Source: JAJDAN01 sp046583095
Lineage (GTDB): Bacteria > Myxococcota_A > UBA9160 > UBA4427
Assembly: GCA_046583095.1 (NCBI GenBank)
Contig: JAYGDB010000222.1
Coordinates: forward strand, 1 to 64,000
Direction: 5' to 3'
Length of the DNA stretch: 64,000 bases
Shown here piece after piece: positions 19,503 through 28,800 of this stretch. The position numbers and the translations under genes are program-made. Below the pieces are notes generated by a model. That model was not told where the DNA came from. It was given only the letters and a program-made list of their open reading frames with translations, and did not search any database. How positions within the stretch are numbered: position 1 is the stretch's first letter; each line of letters starts with the position of its first letter.

Positions 19503-19532
19503 TCGACGAACGATGCGGCATGATTCCCTGGC

Positions 19533-20405
19533 ATGCCCCGCACCGTCATCGCTGGATGTGGCTACATCGGCACCGCGCTCGGGCTCGAACTCGCATCCGA
19601 GGGCCACGACGTTTTCGGTCTTCGCCGCGACCCCAGTCGTCTTCCCGACAGCATCTATCCTCTACCGGCCGATCTCGGGCGGCGGGAGAGCCCGCTCGTC
19701 CTTCCCGAGCGGATCGACTTCGCGGTCTACTGTGTGGCTCCGGACTCCGGGACGGAGGCGGCCTACCGCCTCGCTTATCTCGATGGGCTCGAGAGCTTTC
19801 TGGGTGCCTTGAAGCAGCAGGGCGAAAGGCCTCGCCGTATCTTCTTTGCCTCGAGCACGTCGGTCTATTCGCAGCGCCGCGGCGAGTGGATCGACGAGGC
19901 CTCGACGGCGAGCCCGAGCCGTTACGCGGGCGAGATCCTCGTGGACGCGGAGCGTCTGCTGCTGGCCAGCGGCTTCGATGCGACGATTGTCCGCTTCGGC
20001 GGGATCTACGGTCCGGGTCGGACGCGTCTCGTCGAGCAGGTCGAGCGCGGCGACGCGCTGCTCGACCCCGAGCCGCACTTCGCGAATCGCATCCATCGCG
20101 ACGACGCCGCGGGCTTGCTCCGCCACCTGATCTCGGCTCCGGCGGCCGAGGAACTCTATCTCGGCGTGGATTGCGAGCCGGCGGACGAGGCCGATGTACT
20201 TCGCTTTCTCGCCGAGGAACTCGGCGTGACATCGCCTCGGACCCGCGGCGTGGAGGACCCGCCCGCGATTCGCCGGGCGGGCAGCAAGCGTTGCCGGAAC
20301 GATCGGGTTCGAGCCACCGGCTACGGCTATCGCTACCCGAGCTACCGGGCTGGCTATCCCGGGGTCATCCGGGCCTACCGGAAAGCTCGCGCAGAGGCCG
20401 GCTGA
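19533..20405 (+). CDS. NAD(P)-dependent epimerase/dehydratase (YeeZ-like SDR)
   Basis: 290 aa extended SDR. The dinucleotide site is VIAGCGYIGTALGLEL at the very N-terminus, with GLRRDP closing strand 2. FASSTSVYSQRRGEWIDE and SRYAGEILVDAERLLLASG supply the Ser and Tyr of the SDR site, but the usual YxxxK lysine is replaced (YAGEI), as in the YeeZ group. FGGIYGPGRTRLV follows. A role in nucleotide-sugar chemistry is only family inference. It reads out from a 45-nt spacer shared with the amidotransferase and is followed by an aminotransferase after 49 nt. Confidence 0.87.
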   Translation: MPRTVIAGCGYIGTALGLELASEGHDVFGLRRDPSRLPDSIYPLPADLGRRESPLVLPERIDFAVYCVAPDSGTEAAYRLAYLDGLESFLGALKQQGERPRRIFFASSTSVYSQRRGEWIDEASTASPSRYAGEILVDAERLLLASGFDATIVRFGGIYGPGRTRLVEQVERGDALLDPEPHFANRIHRDDAAGLLRHLISAPAAEELYLGVDCEPADEADVLRFLAEELGVTSPRTRGVEDPPAIRRAGSKRCRNDRVRATGYGYRYPSYRAGYPGVIRAYRKARAEAG

Positions 20406-20439
20406 GCGGCAGGCTCGAGAGATGAGCCTGTGGGCGGCC

Positions 20440-20448
20440 TGCTAGCGT
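20440..20448 (+). promoter_or_regulatory. Extended -10-like TGCTAGCGT, leaderless spacing
   Basis: TGCTAGCGT, an extended -10 pattern whose last base is 6 nt before the aminotransferase ATG (20455). A start 7 nt downstream would coincide with the A of the start codon. No Shine-Dalgarno is seen. Confidence 0.5.
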
Positions 20449-20454
20449 GAATCC

Positions 20455-21606
20455 ATGCCGCGCTCACCTCGAACTGCGCCGGGCGTCTTGAAGATGCCCG
20501 GGGCCGTCTATTCGCCATTCGCGGATCGGATTGCGACCCACCCGGGGCCGATCTTCCCGCTCCACGTGGGGGATACCTGGATGGAGCCCTTCGAAGGCGG
20601 GCGGATGCAGGATCTCTCCGTCGACGACTACCCGGGTATGCACCGCTACTGCGATACGCGCGGGATTCCCGAGCTCGTCGATGCGCTCGTCGAGAAAGTG
20701 CGCGAGCGCAACGGACTCGCAGTGGAGCGCGAGTCGCTCCTCGTGGCCGGGGGCGCGACAGGGGGTCTCGCGACGGTCGTCGGGGCTCTCGTAGATCCGG
20801 GCGAGGAGGTGCTGATCCTGGCTCCCTTCTGGCCTCTGATCCGGGGCATCGTCCAGTCGTTTCGCGGTGTCCCGGTGGAGGTTCCTTTCTACGACCGTGT
20901 GGACTCGCCGGAGGCGGCCGTCGAGGCGGTGCGCGACCGCCTGAGCGAGCGCACGGTGGCCCTCTACATCAGCACGCCGTCGAATCCCACGGGTGTCGTG
21001 ATCCCGGAGGAGTGGCTCGCAGCCCTCGCCGACTTCGCGCGTGTGAACGATCTCTGGCTGCTCTCCGACGAGGTGTACGAAGATTACGTCTACCGGGGGC
21101 AGCACGTCTCCCTGGGTCCGATGGCGCCGGAGCGGACGGTGTCGGTCTACTCGTTCTCGAAAGCGTACGGGATGGCGGGCAACCGGGTGGGCTATCTCGC
21201 CGGCCCGAAGGACGTGATCGCCGAAGCTCGCAAGCTCGGCACCCACTCGTTCTACCACGCGCCGACATCCGGCCAGGTCGCAGCGGTTCGCGCGTTGCAG
21301 GGCGGGGCCGACTGGGTCGAGTCCGCGCGAGCCCTCTACCGTGAGGCCGGCCAGCACGCGGCGAGCGCGCTGAAGCTTCCGCCGCCCGGCGGCTCGACGT
21401 TCCTGTTTCTCGACGTGAATCACCTGCTCGACGACCGGGGACTGCACGGCTTCCTCGAGGACTGCTTCGAGGACGGCGTACTCGTCGCGCCGGGAGGCTC
21501 GTCCGGCGAGGCCTACAGCGAGTGGGTGCGGCTCTGCTACACGGCGGCTCCCCCCGAGCAGGTGCGTGAGGCGGTGGAGCGGCTTGCGGTGCGCGTGACC
21601 GCGTAA
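20455..21606 (+). CDS. Pyridoxal phosphate-dependent aminotransferase class I/II
   Basis: 383 aa, fold type I. PLP-contact elements in order: GGATGGLATVV, STPSNPTGVVIPEEW (substrate/PLP Asn), SDEVYEDYVY (Asp binding the pyridine N) and SFSKAYGMAGNRVGYLAG (Schiff-base Lys, with the Arg that holds phosphate). The C-terminal domain ends with WVRLCYTAAPPEQV (substrate carboxylate Arg). Amino-acid specificity is unknown. ATG 20455 lies 6 nt after a TGCTAGCGT element and lacks a Shine-Dalgarno sequence. Confidence 0.92.
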   Translation: MPRSPRTAPGVLKMPGAVYSPFADRIATHPGPIFPLHVGDTWMEPFEGGRMQDLSVDDYPGMHRYCDTRGIPELVDALVEKVRERNGLAVERESLLVAGGATGGLATVVGALVDPGEEVLILAPFWPLIRGIVQSFRGVPVEVPFYDRVDSPEAAVEAVRDRLSERTVALYISTPSNPTGVVIPEEWLAALADFARVNDLWLLSDEVYEDYVYRGQHVSLGPMAPERTVSVYSFSKAYGMAGNRVGYLAGPKDVIAEARKLGTHSFYHAPTSGQVAAVRALQGGADWVESARALYREAGQHAASALKLPPPGGSTFLFLDVNHLLDDRGLHGFLEDCFEDGVLVAPGGSSGEAYSEWVRLCYTAAPPEQVREAVERLAVRVTA

Positions 21607-21619
21607 CTCCGGAACCGTT

Positions 21620-22060
21620 CTAGCCGGTGTCCCCGAACGAGCGGAGATTCGCGATGTAGTCCTCGGGGAGGTCGTGCTCGAGCGCACCGGTCAAGAGGTG
21701 ATCCAGGTACTCGTCGGACGGCGGGATCGACGGGGCGTCTGCCGCGCACTCGTACAGGTAGACGTGGGCGTGGAGTTCGCGATCGTCGGTCCGGAGCAGG
21801 CGGAACACCCCTCGCTCGTAGCCGGGCTCGAAGCCGTCCAACAGCGGCCAGGGATCTTCGGGGAGTGTCCACGCGACACCCCACGTCACGGCTCCGGCTG
21901 CCGGGACGAGATTCGCCTTGCCGCTGCCGTCGCGTCCGGGCTTGTTGAAGGCGAGTTGCCAGTCGCTCACGAAGGCCCGGCCCAGCGGCTCAGCAGCCGT
22001 CACCCGAGCCAGCAGCCGCGCGCTGCTCATGTTCGATCCGTAGGCAAAATAGATGGACAT
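21620..22060 (-). CDS. Gamma-glutamylcyclotransferase (AIG2/GGCT-like)
   Basis: 146 aa. The N-terminus IYFAYGSNMSSARL is the YGSN substrate loop of the GGCT fold. The catalytic glutamate lies in the LLDGFEPGYERGVFRLL region. These enzymes release 5-oxoproline from gamma-glutamyl groups. ATG 22060 is only 17 bp from the divergent start at 22078, and a GATAAT -10-like element ends 6 nt upstream. Convergent with the aminotransferase, 13 nt away. Exact substrate unknown. Confidence 0.88.
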   Translation of the reverse strand: MSIYFAYGSNMSSARLLARVTAAEPLGRAFVSDWQLAFNKPGRDGSGKANLVPAAGAVTWGVAWTLPEDPWPLLDGFEPGYERGVFRLLRTDDRELHAHVYLYECAADAPSIPPSDEYLDHLLTGALEHDLPEDYIANLRSFGDTG

Positions 22061-22065
22061 GGCCC

Positions 22066-22072
22066 TATTATC
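22066..22072. promoter_or_regulatory. Overlapping divergent -10 elements in a 17-bp spacer
   Basis: On the plus strand TATTAT (22066-22071) ends 6 nt before ATG 22078. On the minus strand GATAAT (22072-22067) ends 6 nt before ATG 22060. Both hexamers occupy the same 7 bp, so one AT-rich patch can serve as a bidirectional promoter for two leaderless genes. Confidence 0.5.
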
Positions 22073-22077
22073 CCCGA

Positions 22078-23436
22078 ATGGGTGCGACACCGCGCGCGGG
22101 AGTGAGTCGCATCGAGCTGCATCCCGAACTCGGCGTCTCCATGATGGGCTACGGCGCGCGAAAGGGCACCGCCGCGGCCCGGCACGATCCCCTCTTCGTC
22201 CGGGCGCTGTACGTGGAGGCGGGGGGTCGCCTGCTCCTGATCGAGATCGACGTCTGCCTGATTGCCGTCGCCCAGGCCACCGCGCTTCGCGATCGCATTG
22301 CCCGCCGGACCGGTCTCGCGTGCGAACAGGTGATGATCGGCTGCATCCACACCCATTCGGGCCCCGAGACGGGACTGCTGCCGGTGCTCCTCGGGCGGGG
22401 TACGCCGACCGAGGTGGAGCCGCTCTTCGATGCCGTGGTCGAGGCCGCCGTGCAGGCGTTCGAGGCGGCGGAGCCCGTGCGTCTCGGATCCGGAACCGCG
22501 CCCATCCGCATCGGGCGCAATCGCCGGGTCGAGGAGGGCTCCGTCGATCCCCACGCGGTCGTGGCACGCATCGATCGCGCGGATGGCTCGCCCCTCGCCG
22601 TCCTCTACGTGCATGGCTGCCATCCGACTGCCCTCGGCCACGACAACCTCCACTTTTCTGCGGACTGGCCCGGCACGGCCTCGCGTGTCGTCGAAGAGGC
22701 ACTGCCGGGTGCGGTCGCGATCTTCGTTCTGGGTGCTCATGCCGACGTCGATCCCCGCACGCGGGGTCTGCTGGACCTCGCGATCCCGGAGCAGAGCGTC
22801 GGCGTGGGCTTCGAGGAGATGGAAGCCCTGGGACGGGAGGTCGGGACCGCAGTCGCAAACTGCGCCGGCGCTCTCGAGACCCGGCCGGACTTCCTCGTGG
22901 CTTCGGCGAACACGAGGGTGCCGATCCCCGTGCACGGGGCCGACGGGCGAGACGAGCACCTGAACGACCGAAGGCGCGATGCCTTGCGAGCGCTCGACCT
23001 GCCCGAGGATCTCGAGCCGTCGACGGCCGAGTGGTACCGGCTCGAGAGAGAGGGCACGGCGGGTCTCTCGAGGCGCGAAATTCGCGAGCGTCTGTCTCGC
23101 GTTCGACTGCTGCTGAGGGATCGGACGGCGAATCGGATTGCCCAGGGGCTTCGGCCCGAGGTCGAGGTACAGGTACTGCGGCTCGGGCCGATCTGGCTGC
23201 TGGGCTTGCCCCTCGAGGTGACCGTCGACGTCGGGCGATCGTGGCGACAGGCCACGGGAGACCTCGGCTCGATCGTTTCGATCGCAAACGGTTGGATGCG
23301 ATACCTGCCGTGTGCGGAGCACTACCGCGAGCGCGACGCGGCGCTCCACTACGAGATCCTGAACGCCACGTTCGTACCGGAGGCTGACGGCCTACTCGTG
23401 ACCGCGGGTCTCGAACTTCGATCGGAGCTTGCGTGA
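22078..23436 (+). CDS. Neutral/alkaline ceramidase N-terminal-like protein
   Basis: 452 aa. It matches the N-terminal catalytic-type domain of neutral/alkaline non-lysosomal ceramidases: RIELHPELGVSMMGYG, EIDVCLIAV, GCIHTHSGPETG (Zn-ligand-type His residues), VLYVHGCHPTALG and SADWPGTASRVVEE. No signal peptide is visible, so it may be cytoplasmic, unlike secreted ceramidases. A hydrolase of an amide or ester is plausible; ceramide itself is not shown. First gene of an operon with the SMP-30-like lipoprotein (GTGA overlap 23433-23436) and an SDR. Confidence 0.75.
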   Translation: MGATPRAGVSRIELHPELGVSMMGYGARKGTAAARHDPLFVRALYVEAGGRLLLIEIDVCLIAVAQATALRDRIARRTGLACEQVMIGCIHTHSGPETGLLPVLLGRGTPTEVEPLFDAVVEAAVQAFEAAEPVRLGSGTAPIRIGRNRRVEEGSVDPHAVVARIDRADGSPLAVLYVHGCHPTALGHDNLHFSADWPGTASRVVEEALPGAVAIFVLGAHADVDPRTRGLLDLAIPEQSVGVGFEEMEALGREVGTAVANCAGALETRPDFLVASANTRVPIPVHGADGRDEHLNDRRRDALRALDLPEDLEPSTAEWYRLEREGTAGLSRREIRERLSRVRLLLRDRTANRIAQGLRPEVEVQVLRLGPIWLLGLPLEVTVDVGRSWRQATGDLGSIVSIANGWMRYLPCAEHYRERDAALHYEILNATFVPEADGLLVTAGLELRSELA

Positions 23437-24509
23437 AGAGACGGCTGGCGTGGGTCATGACGATGCTGTCGGCGCTCGCTTGCGGGGGCGGCCCGGGTGC
23501 GATTACCGAGTGCGTCGCGGCGGACGGAGTGACGCCGATCTGTGGGTTCCAGAATCCCGAAGACCTCGCCCACCTTCCGGGTGCGTCCTGGCTCGTCGTA
23601 AGCCAGTTCGCCGGGATGCAGGGCGGTGTCGGGAGTCTTCTCGCCTATCGCGTGGCGGACGGGCGCCGGCTCGTGCTCTTCCCCGATCCGGATGCGCTCC
23701 CCGCCGAGGGGCCGGCCTGGGGATCCCCGGAGTGTCCCGGGCCTCCGGACCCCGCGCGCTTCGCTCCACACGGGATCGACGTCGATCTGCGCTCCCACCG
23801 GCTGGCCGCAGTCGTGCACGGGCCCCGGGAAGCCGTCGAACTCTTCGAGATCGGCCAGTCACCCGACGGTCCGGCTCTGACGTGGCGGGGCTGCACGGTG
23901 ATGCCGGATGGCGTGGGGATCAACGACGTTGCGCTGCTTCCGGATGGCGGCTTCGTCGTGACGAAGATGTTCTCGCTCGGGCGATTCGCGCAGCTCCTAT
24001 CGGTGGCCCAGATGTTGCTCGGCGCGACCACGGGTTATCTGCTCGAGTGGCATCCGGAGTCGGGTTTCCGACAGGTGCCCAACAGCGAGGGCTCGGCTCC
24101 AAACGGTGTGGTGGCGTCCCCCGACGGTCGCGAACTCTATTTCGCCGAGTGGGGGGAGTCCAGGGTCGTGCGGCTTCGCCGCGGCGCGGACGGAGACGTG
24201 CAGCGCGGATACGCGAATCTTGGCCACCACCCCGACAACCTCACCTGGACCCGGGACGGTCGCTTGCTGGTGACGGGCCAGATCGGCCCGATCGGTGAAC
24301 TGCTCGCCTGCGGCTCGACCGAGGAGGGCACCTGTCCGCTCCCCTTCTCGGTCTACCTGATAGAGCCCGCCACCTTGGATGTAAAGCTCGTCCTAGAGCA
24401 CGCGGGCAGCGCCCATGGTGCCGGAACGGTCGCCCTCGAGGTGGGAGACGAGATCTTCATCGGGACCTTCGACGGCGACCGAATCGGGCGGGCGGCTTTT
24501 CGCCGCTAG
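23433..24509 (+). CDS. SMP-30/gluconolactonase-like beta-propeller lipoprotein
   Basis: 358 aa. The signal peptide ends in a lipobox (SALAC, Cys17), so it is a probable lipoprotein. The rest has repeats of the type seen in SMP-30/strictosidine-synthase/arylesterase propellers: FAPHGIDVDL, GINDVALLPDGGFVVTKM, APNGVVASPDGRELYFAEW and HPDNLTWTRDGRLLVTGQ. This fold often hydrolyses lactones with a Ca2+ ion. The start is GTG 23433, overlapping the ceramidase-like stop. Coupling suggests that both act on one extracytoplasmic compound. Confidence 0.72.
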   Translation: MKRRLAWVMTMLSALACGGGPGAITECVAADGVTPICGFQNPEDLAHLPGASWLVVSQFAGMQGGVGSLLAYRVADGRRLVLFPDPDALPAEGPAWGSPECPGPPDPARFAPHGIDVDLRSHRLAAVVHGPREAVELFEIGQSPDGPALTWRGCTVMPDGVGINDVALLPDGGFVVTKMFSLGRFAQLLSVAQMLLGATTGYLLEWHPESGFRQVPNSEGSAPNGVVASPDGRELYFAEWGESRVVRLRRGADGDVQRGYANLGHHPDNLTWTRDGRLLVTGQIGPIGELLACGSTEEGTCPLPFSVYLIEPATLDVKLVLEHAGSAHGAGTVALEVGDEIFIGTFDGDRIGRAAFRR

Positions 24510-24532
24510 CTCTCTCGAGGAGAACGAATTGC

Positions 24533-25306
24533 GTGGGTGAGCTGGACGGAAGATCGGGACTCGTGACCGGCGGCGCTGCGGGAATCGGACGCAGCATCGC
24601 GAAGCGAACGGCGGCGGAAGGCTCTTTCGTGCTCGTGTGCGACATCGACGAGGAGGGTGGGGCGTCCTGCGTCGAGGAGATCCGCAAGCACGGCGGGCGT
24701 GCCCACTTCACCCGAACCGACATCTCCGTCGAGTCGCAGGTGATCGAGATGCTGGCCGCCGCCCGGGAGTTCGGCGGTGACGTCCACTGGGCGTGCAACA
24801 ACGCCATGGGAGGCAGCCGGGCCTTCGGCCCCCTCGACGAGGTGACCGCCGAGGATTGGGATTCGGGTCTCGGAGTGACCCTCACGGGAACGTTCTTCTG
24901 CCTGAAGCACGAGCTCCGAAGCATGCTCGAAACTGGGGGGGGCTCGATCGTGAACATCAGTTCGCCGTCGGGGCTGCGCGGCGAGACCTTCCTGGCTGCT
25001 TATTCGGCCGCGAAGGGAGGCGTCGAGGCACTCACGAAGACCGCGGCCGCCGAATACGCGACGCGCGGAATCCGCGTGAACTCGATCTGCCCCGGTGGGA
25101 TCGCTACCGAGGCCATCGCCCGCTATTTCGAGCACTTCCCCGACATCGAGGAGAAGACGGTCGGCACCCACGCGATGCGGCGGCTCGGCCGGCCCGAAGA
25201 GATCGCCGACGCGGTCGTCTACCTCGCCTCCGACCGTTCGAGCTTCGTCACCGGACACGCCCTGCACGTCGACGGGGGCATCTCGGTGAACTCACACATG
25301 ATCTAG
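24533..25306 (+). CDS. SDR family oxidoreductase
   Basis: 257 aa classical SDR. Cofactor motif GLVTGGAAGIGRSIAKR with CDIDEEGG after strand 2 (Asp suggests NAD). NISSPSGLRG supplies the Ser, YSAAKGGVEAL the Tyr and Lys, and the C-terminus ALHVDGGISV is typical. The start is GTG 24533 with GAGGAGA 8-13 nt upstream. It follows the SMP-30-like gene by 23 nt and is convergent with bfd. Substrate unknown. Confidence 0.92.
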   Translation: MGELDGRSGLVTGGAAGIGRSIAKRTAAEGSFVLVCDIDEEGGASCVEEIRKHGGRAHFTRTDISVESQVIEMLAAAREFGGDVHWACNNAMGGSRAFGPLDEVTAEDWDSGLGVTLTGTFFCLKHELRSMLETGGGSIVNISSPSGLRGETFLAAYSAAKGGVEALTKTAAAEYATRGIRVNSICPGGIATEAIARYFEHFPDIEEKTVGTHAMRRLGRPEEIADAVVYLASDRSSFVTGHALHVDGGISVNSHMI

Positions 25307-25364
25307 TGGGTGGCGCACGGCCGGGGTCGCTTCGGGGCACGCACGCCTTCGCGCGGTTGCGCAG

Positions 25365-25583
25365 CTAGGCGGGGCTGTTCGCGACGGGCTGGGCGTTGTC
25401 CTCAGCGACCTGGGCCTCGCTGTGGGACTCGATCCGAATGATGCGGTTGATCGTGGCGCTGCATCCCTGGCAACAGGTGCCGGCCCCGCAGGCGCGACCG
25501 ACTTCAGAGATCGTGAGCGCACCGTCGCGGACGGCGCGGCGCACGCTCCGGTCGGAGACTCCATTGCAGTGGCAGACGAGCAT
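25365..25583 (-). CDS. bfd: Bacterioferritin-associated ferredoxin-type [2Fe-2S] protein
   Basis: 72 aa. The [2Fe-2S] fold with CHC near the N-terminus (MLVCHCNGVSDRSVRRAV) and CGAGTCCQGC near residue 35 gives the four-cysteine Bfd pattern. Bfd passes electrons to bacterioferritin to release stored iron under iron limitation. No bacterioferritin gene is in the window. The start is ATG 25583; an upstream in-frame start would add 16 residues and run into the operator region. A Fur-box-like sequence at 25633-25651 upstream fits iron regulation. Confidence 0.85.
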   Translation of the reverse strand: MLVCHCNGVSDRSVRRAVRDGALTISEVGRACGAGTCCQGCSATINRIIRIESHSEAQVAEDNAQPVANSPA

Positions 25584-25632
25584 CTTCGTCGAGGTTCCTC
25601 GGGTCGCGTGACAGTTCGAAGAGTATAACACT

Positions 25633-25651
25633 GAAATTGAAAATCAATGTC
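25633..25651. promoter_or_regulatory. Fur box-like operator upstream of bfd
   Basis: GAAATTGAAAATCAATGTC matches 14 of 19 positions of the classical Fur box (GATAATGATAATCATTATC). It lies 49 nt upstream of the bfd ATG in an unusually AT-rich patch, and a TCGATTTCAA continuation extends the dyad symmetry. Repression of bfd by a Fur-family regulator under iron sufficiency is inferred. Confidence 0.6.
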
Positions 25652-25794
25652 GATTTCAACGAAATGAGACTTCGGTCGATTGGCTTCGAGTTCCATAAAG
25701 CTGTTTTTTTTCACAAACTTACGAGCTTCATCCGCGGGCTTGTGATTGCCTCGGGGGCGGGCGCCGAGTGACCGGATCCGACCCGCTCGCCGGC

Positions 25795-25800
25795 TAGGTT
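25795..25800 (+). promoter_or_regulatory. -10-like TAGGTT for recC
   Basis: GGCTAGGTT, with the TAGGTT hexamer ending 11 nt before ATG 25812. It shares the GCTAG core with other candidate promoters in the window. Confidence 0.35.
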
Positions 25801-25811
25801 GCCCACCGCCC

Positions 25812-28800
25812 ATGCAGATCTACGTCAGCAACCATCTGGAGGACCTGGTCGCCGTTCTTGCCGAACGGGTTGCCGAGCCGTGTCCGGGCGGGCCCTTGTC
25901 CGCCGAGACGATCGCCGTCCAGGGGCGTGGCATGGAGCGCTGGCTCGCCATGCAGCTCTCGCGGCGTCTGGGCGTGTGGGCGAATTCGCAGTTCCCATTT
26001 CCCCGGCGATTGATCGACTGCGTCTTCGAGGCGGTCCTCGGTGCCGAGCCCGCAGGGGCTCTGCGCTTCGAACCCGAGGCGATGACATGGAAGCTCGCGG
26101 CCCTGCTACCGGGTCTTCTCGAACGCGACGAGTTCGCGCCGATTCGCAGTTACCTGCGGCACGACGAGTCGGCGCTGCGGCGCGTCCAGCTGGCATCGCG
26201 CATCGCCGCGACCTTCGATCACTACGTGATCTACCGACCCGAGATGATCCGGAGCTGGGATCGCGGAGCCGACCACGAGGGATGGCAGCCGATCCTCTGG
26301 CGCGCGCTCGTGGGTCCGGGCGCTCCCGATCACGCGGCGGCGAGAGCCGAGGACTTCCTGGTTGCGATCGAGAAAGGCGAGGGTGCGCTCGAGGGTTTGC
26401 CTCCGCGCATCCATCTCTTCGGGTTGACGACTCTTCCGCCCCTCTACGTGGATGTGCTCGCAGCTCTCTCGAAGCGGGTGGAGACGAATCTCTTCCAATT
26501 GGGCTGCACCCGACGGCCCGAGGCCGCGGGAGCGGACGCGAATCCACTGTGGGACTCGCTGGGAGGCGTGGGTCGTGACTTCCACCATGTACTTACGGGT
26601 CGCGTCGCTGCGGCAACTGAGGTCGACCTGTTCCGGGATCCAGGCCTCGGCTCGATGCTGGCGAGGCTCAAGCGATCCCTGCTAGAGGGAGAGAATTCCG
26701 GCCCGGCACCGATCGAGGAGGTGGACGGCTCCATCCGAGTCCACTCCTGCCACGGTCCCATGCGCGAGGTGGAGGTGCTGCAGGATCAGCTCACCCAGCT
26801 CTTCGAACAGGACGAGAACCTGGATCCGAGGGATGTCCTGGTGATGACGCCCGACATCGAAACCTACGCGCCGCTCGTCCAGGCGGTCTTCGGATCCTCG
26901 CGCTTCCCTCACCAGATTGCCGATCGGGGAGTCCGCGCCACTCACGAGATCGTCGATGCCTTCTCGCGGGTCCTCGAGGTGCTCCAAGGTCGCCTGACCG
27001 CGACCCACGTCTCCGATCTGATGATGCTGGACCGGATCCGCCGGCGCTTCGGAATCGAAGCCGCCGATCTCGACGTGCTGCTCGAGTGGATCCAGTCCGC
27101 CGGCATCCGCTGGGGCGTAGACGCAGCCCATCGTTCCCAGGTGGGGCAGCCGGCGTCGGAACAGAACACCTGGCGCCAAGGTCTCGACCGGCTGCTCCTC
27201 GGGCTTGCCCTGCCGGCGGACGCTGCGTCGATCTTCGCCGGTTTGCTGCCGACCCCCGGTGTCGATCTCGGCCGCGCCGATCTCCTCGGCCGCTTCGCGG
27301 AGTTCTGCGAAGCCCTGTTCGCGCTTCGGGAGGCGTTACAGGGCACCCGCTCCGTCGAGGCGTGGAGCCAGGATCTCGCACACGTCCTCGAGGTGATGGT
27401 CGATCGATCCGACGACGGGGCCGAGCAGCACGCGTCGATTCGCACGGCGCTCGCGGATCTCACGATGCGCGCGAAGCAGGCAGGCTTCGAAGAGGCGGTG
27501 GGGCTCGCGAGCGTGCAGCAGGAGCTGATGGGTCAGCTCGAGCGTCGAAGCTCCTCGCGTCGGTTCCTGGCCGGCGGCGTGACCTTCTGCGAGATGCTGC
27601 CGATGCGCAGCATCCCGTTCCGGGTCGTCGCGCTGCTGGGGATGAACGACGAGGCCTTCCCTCGCAATCGGGAGCCCCTCGGATTCGATCTGATGCCGGC
27701 GAGCCGCCGGCCGGGCGATCGCACCGCGCGGGAGGACGACCGCTATCTCTTCCTCGAGGCGCTCGTCAGCGTGCGCGAGCACCTGATCGTCACCTACGTG
27801 GGTCGCAGCGTGCAGGATGGATCCGAGCGCGAGCCCTCGGTGGTCGTTTGCGAGCTGCTCGACGAGCTCGGTCCCGATGCCCGTGAGCGGATCGTTACCG
27901 ATCACCCGCTTCAGCCGTTCAGCCCGCGCTACTTCGACGGAAGCGACGTATCTGTCGTCAGCTATTCGGAGGCGAACTGTGCCGGGGCTCGGGCCCTCGT
28001 CGACGCACGAGCCGGATCGGGCTCCGAGCGCGAGCCCAGACTCTACGTTCCCGTCCCCCTGAACGCGGAGGGGCCGACCGACCGCGATGATCCGGAGGCC
28101 CGCAGGGTCGAAGTCGCCCGCCTGGGTCGTTTCTTCGAGCATCCGGTCCGAAGCTTTCTGCAGGATCGACTCGGTCTGTACCTGCGGGACGAAGCGCCGA
28201 AACTCGAGGATCGCGAGCCGCTGGATCTCGACGGGCTGGCGAGCTGGAATCTCGGTGACCGGCTCCTCGCACTGACGCTGGCGGGTGTCGATCCGGAGCA
28301 TGCGAAGGTGTTGCTTCGGGCGGAGGGCCTGCTCCCGCTGGGATCGCCTGGCGATCTCGAGGCCGAGAAGGCCGCGCTGGATGCGGGCGATCTGGCGGCC
28401 GCGGTTCGGGAGCTACAGCGGGGCGATGCGCGGGCTCCGATCGAGGTGAATCTCCGCCTGGGCGGCTGGCAGGTCGTTGGTGAGCTGGGCGATCTGTGGC
28501 CCAGCGGTCGTGTGGTCTTCCGCTTCTCGAGGGTGCCGCATGCATGCGAGCTCTCGTTCTGGGTCCATCACCTGGTGCTGAACTGCGTGGGCGGCGATGA
28601 AACTCCCCTCACGAGCTTTCTGGTGGCGCGTGGCGCAGATGCGAAGCGGATCGTGGTGCTCGAGTTGCCCCCGGTTCCGGACGCGGAGGCGCGCCTCGTG
28701 GATCTGCTGGCTCTCTACGAGCTGGGCGGATCGCTGCCGCTCCCCCTGTTTCCGAAGGCGTCTCGTGCGCAGGCGGACTTCGGACACAAGAAGGGTTGGC

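Noticed and set aside
21620..23458. Long N-terminal extension of the gamma-glutamylcyclotransferase frame
   Set aside because: The family N-terminus begins at 22060; the extension is antisense to the ceramidase-like gene.
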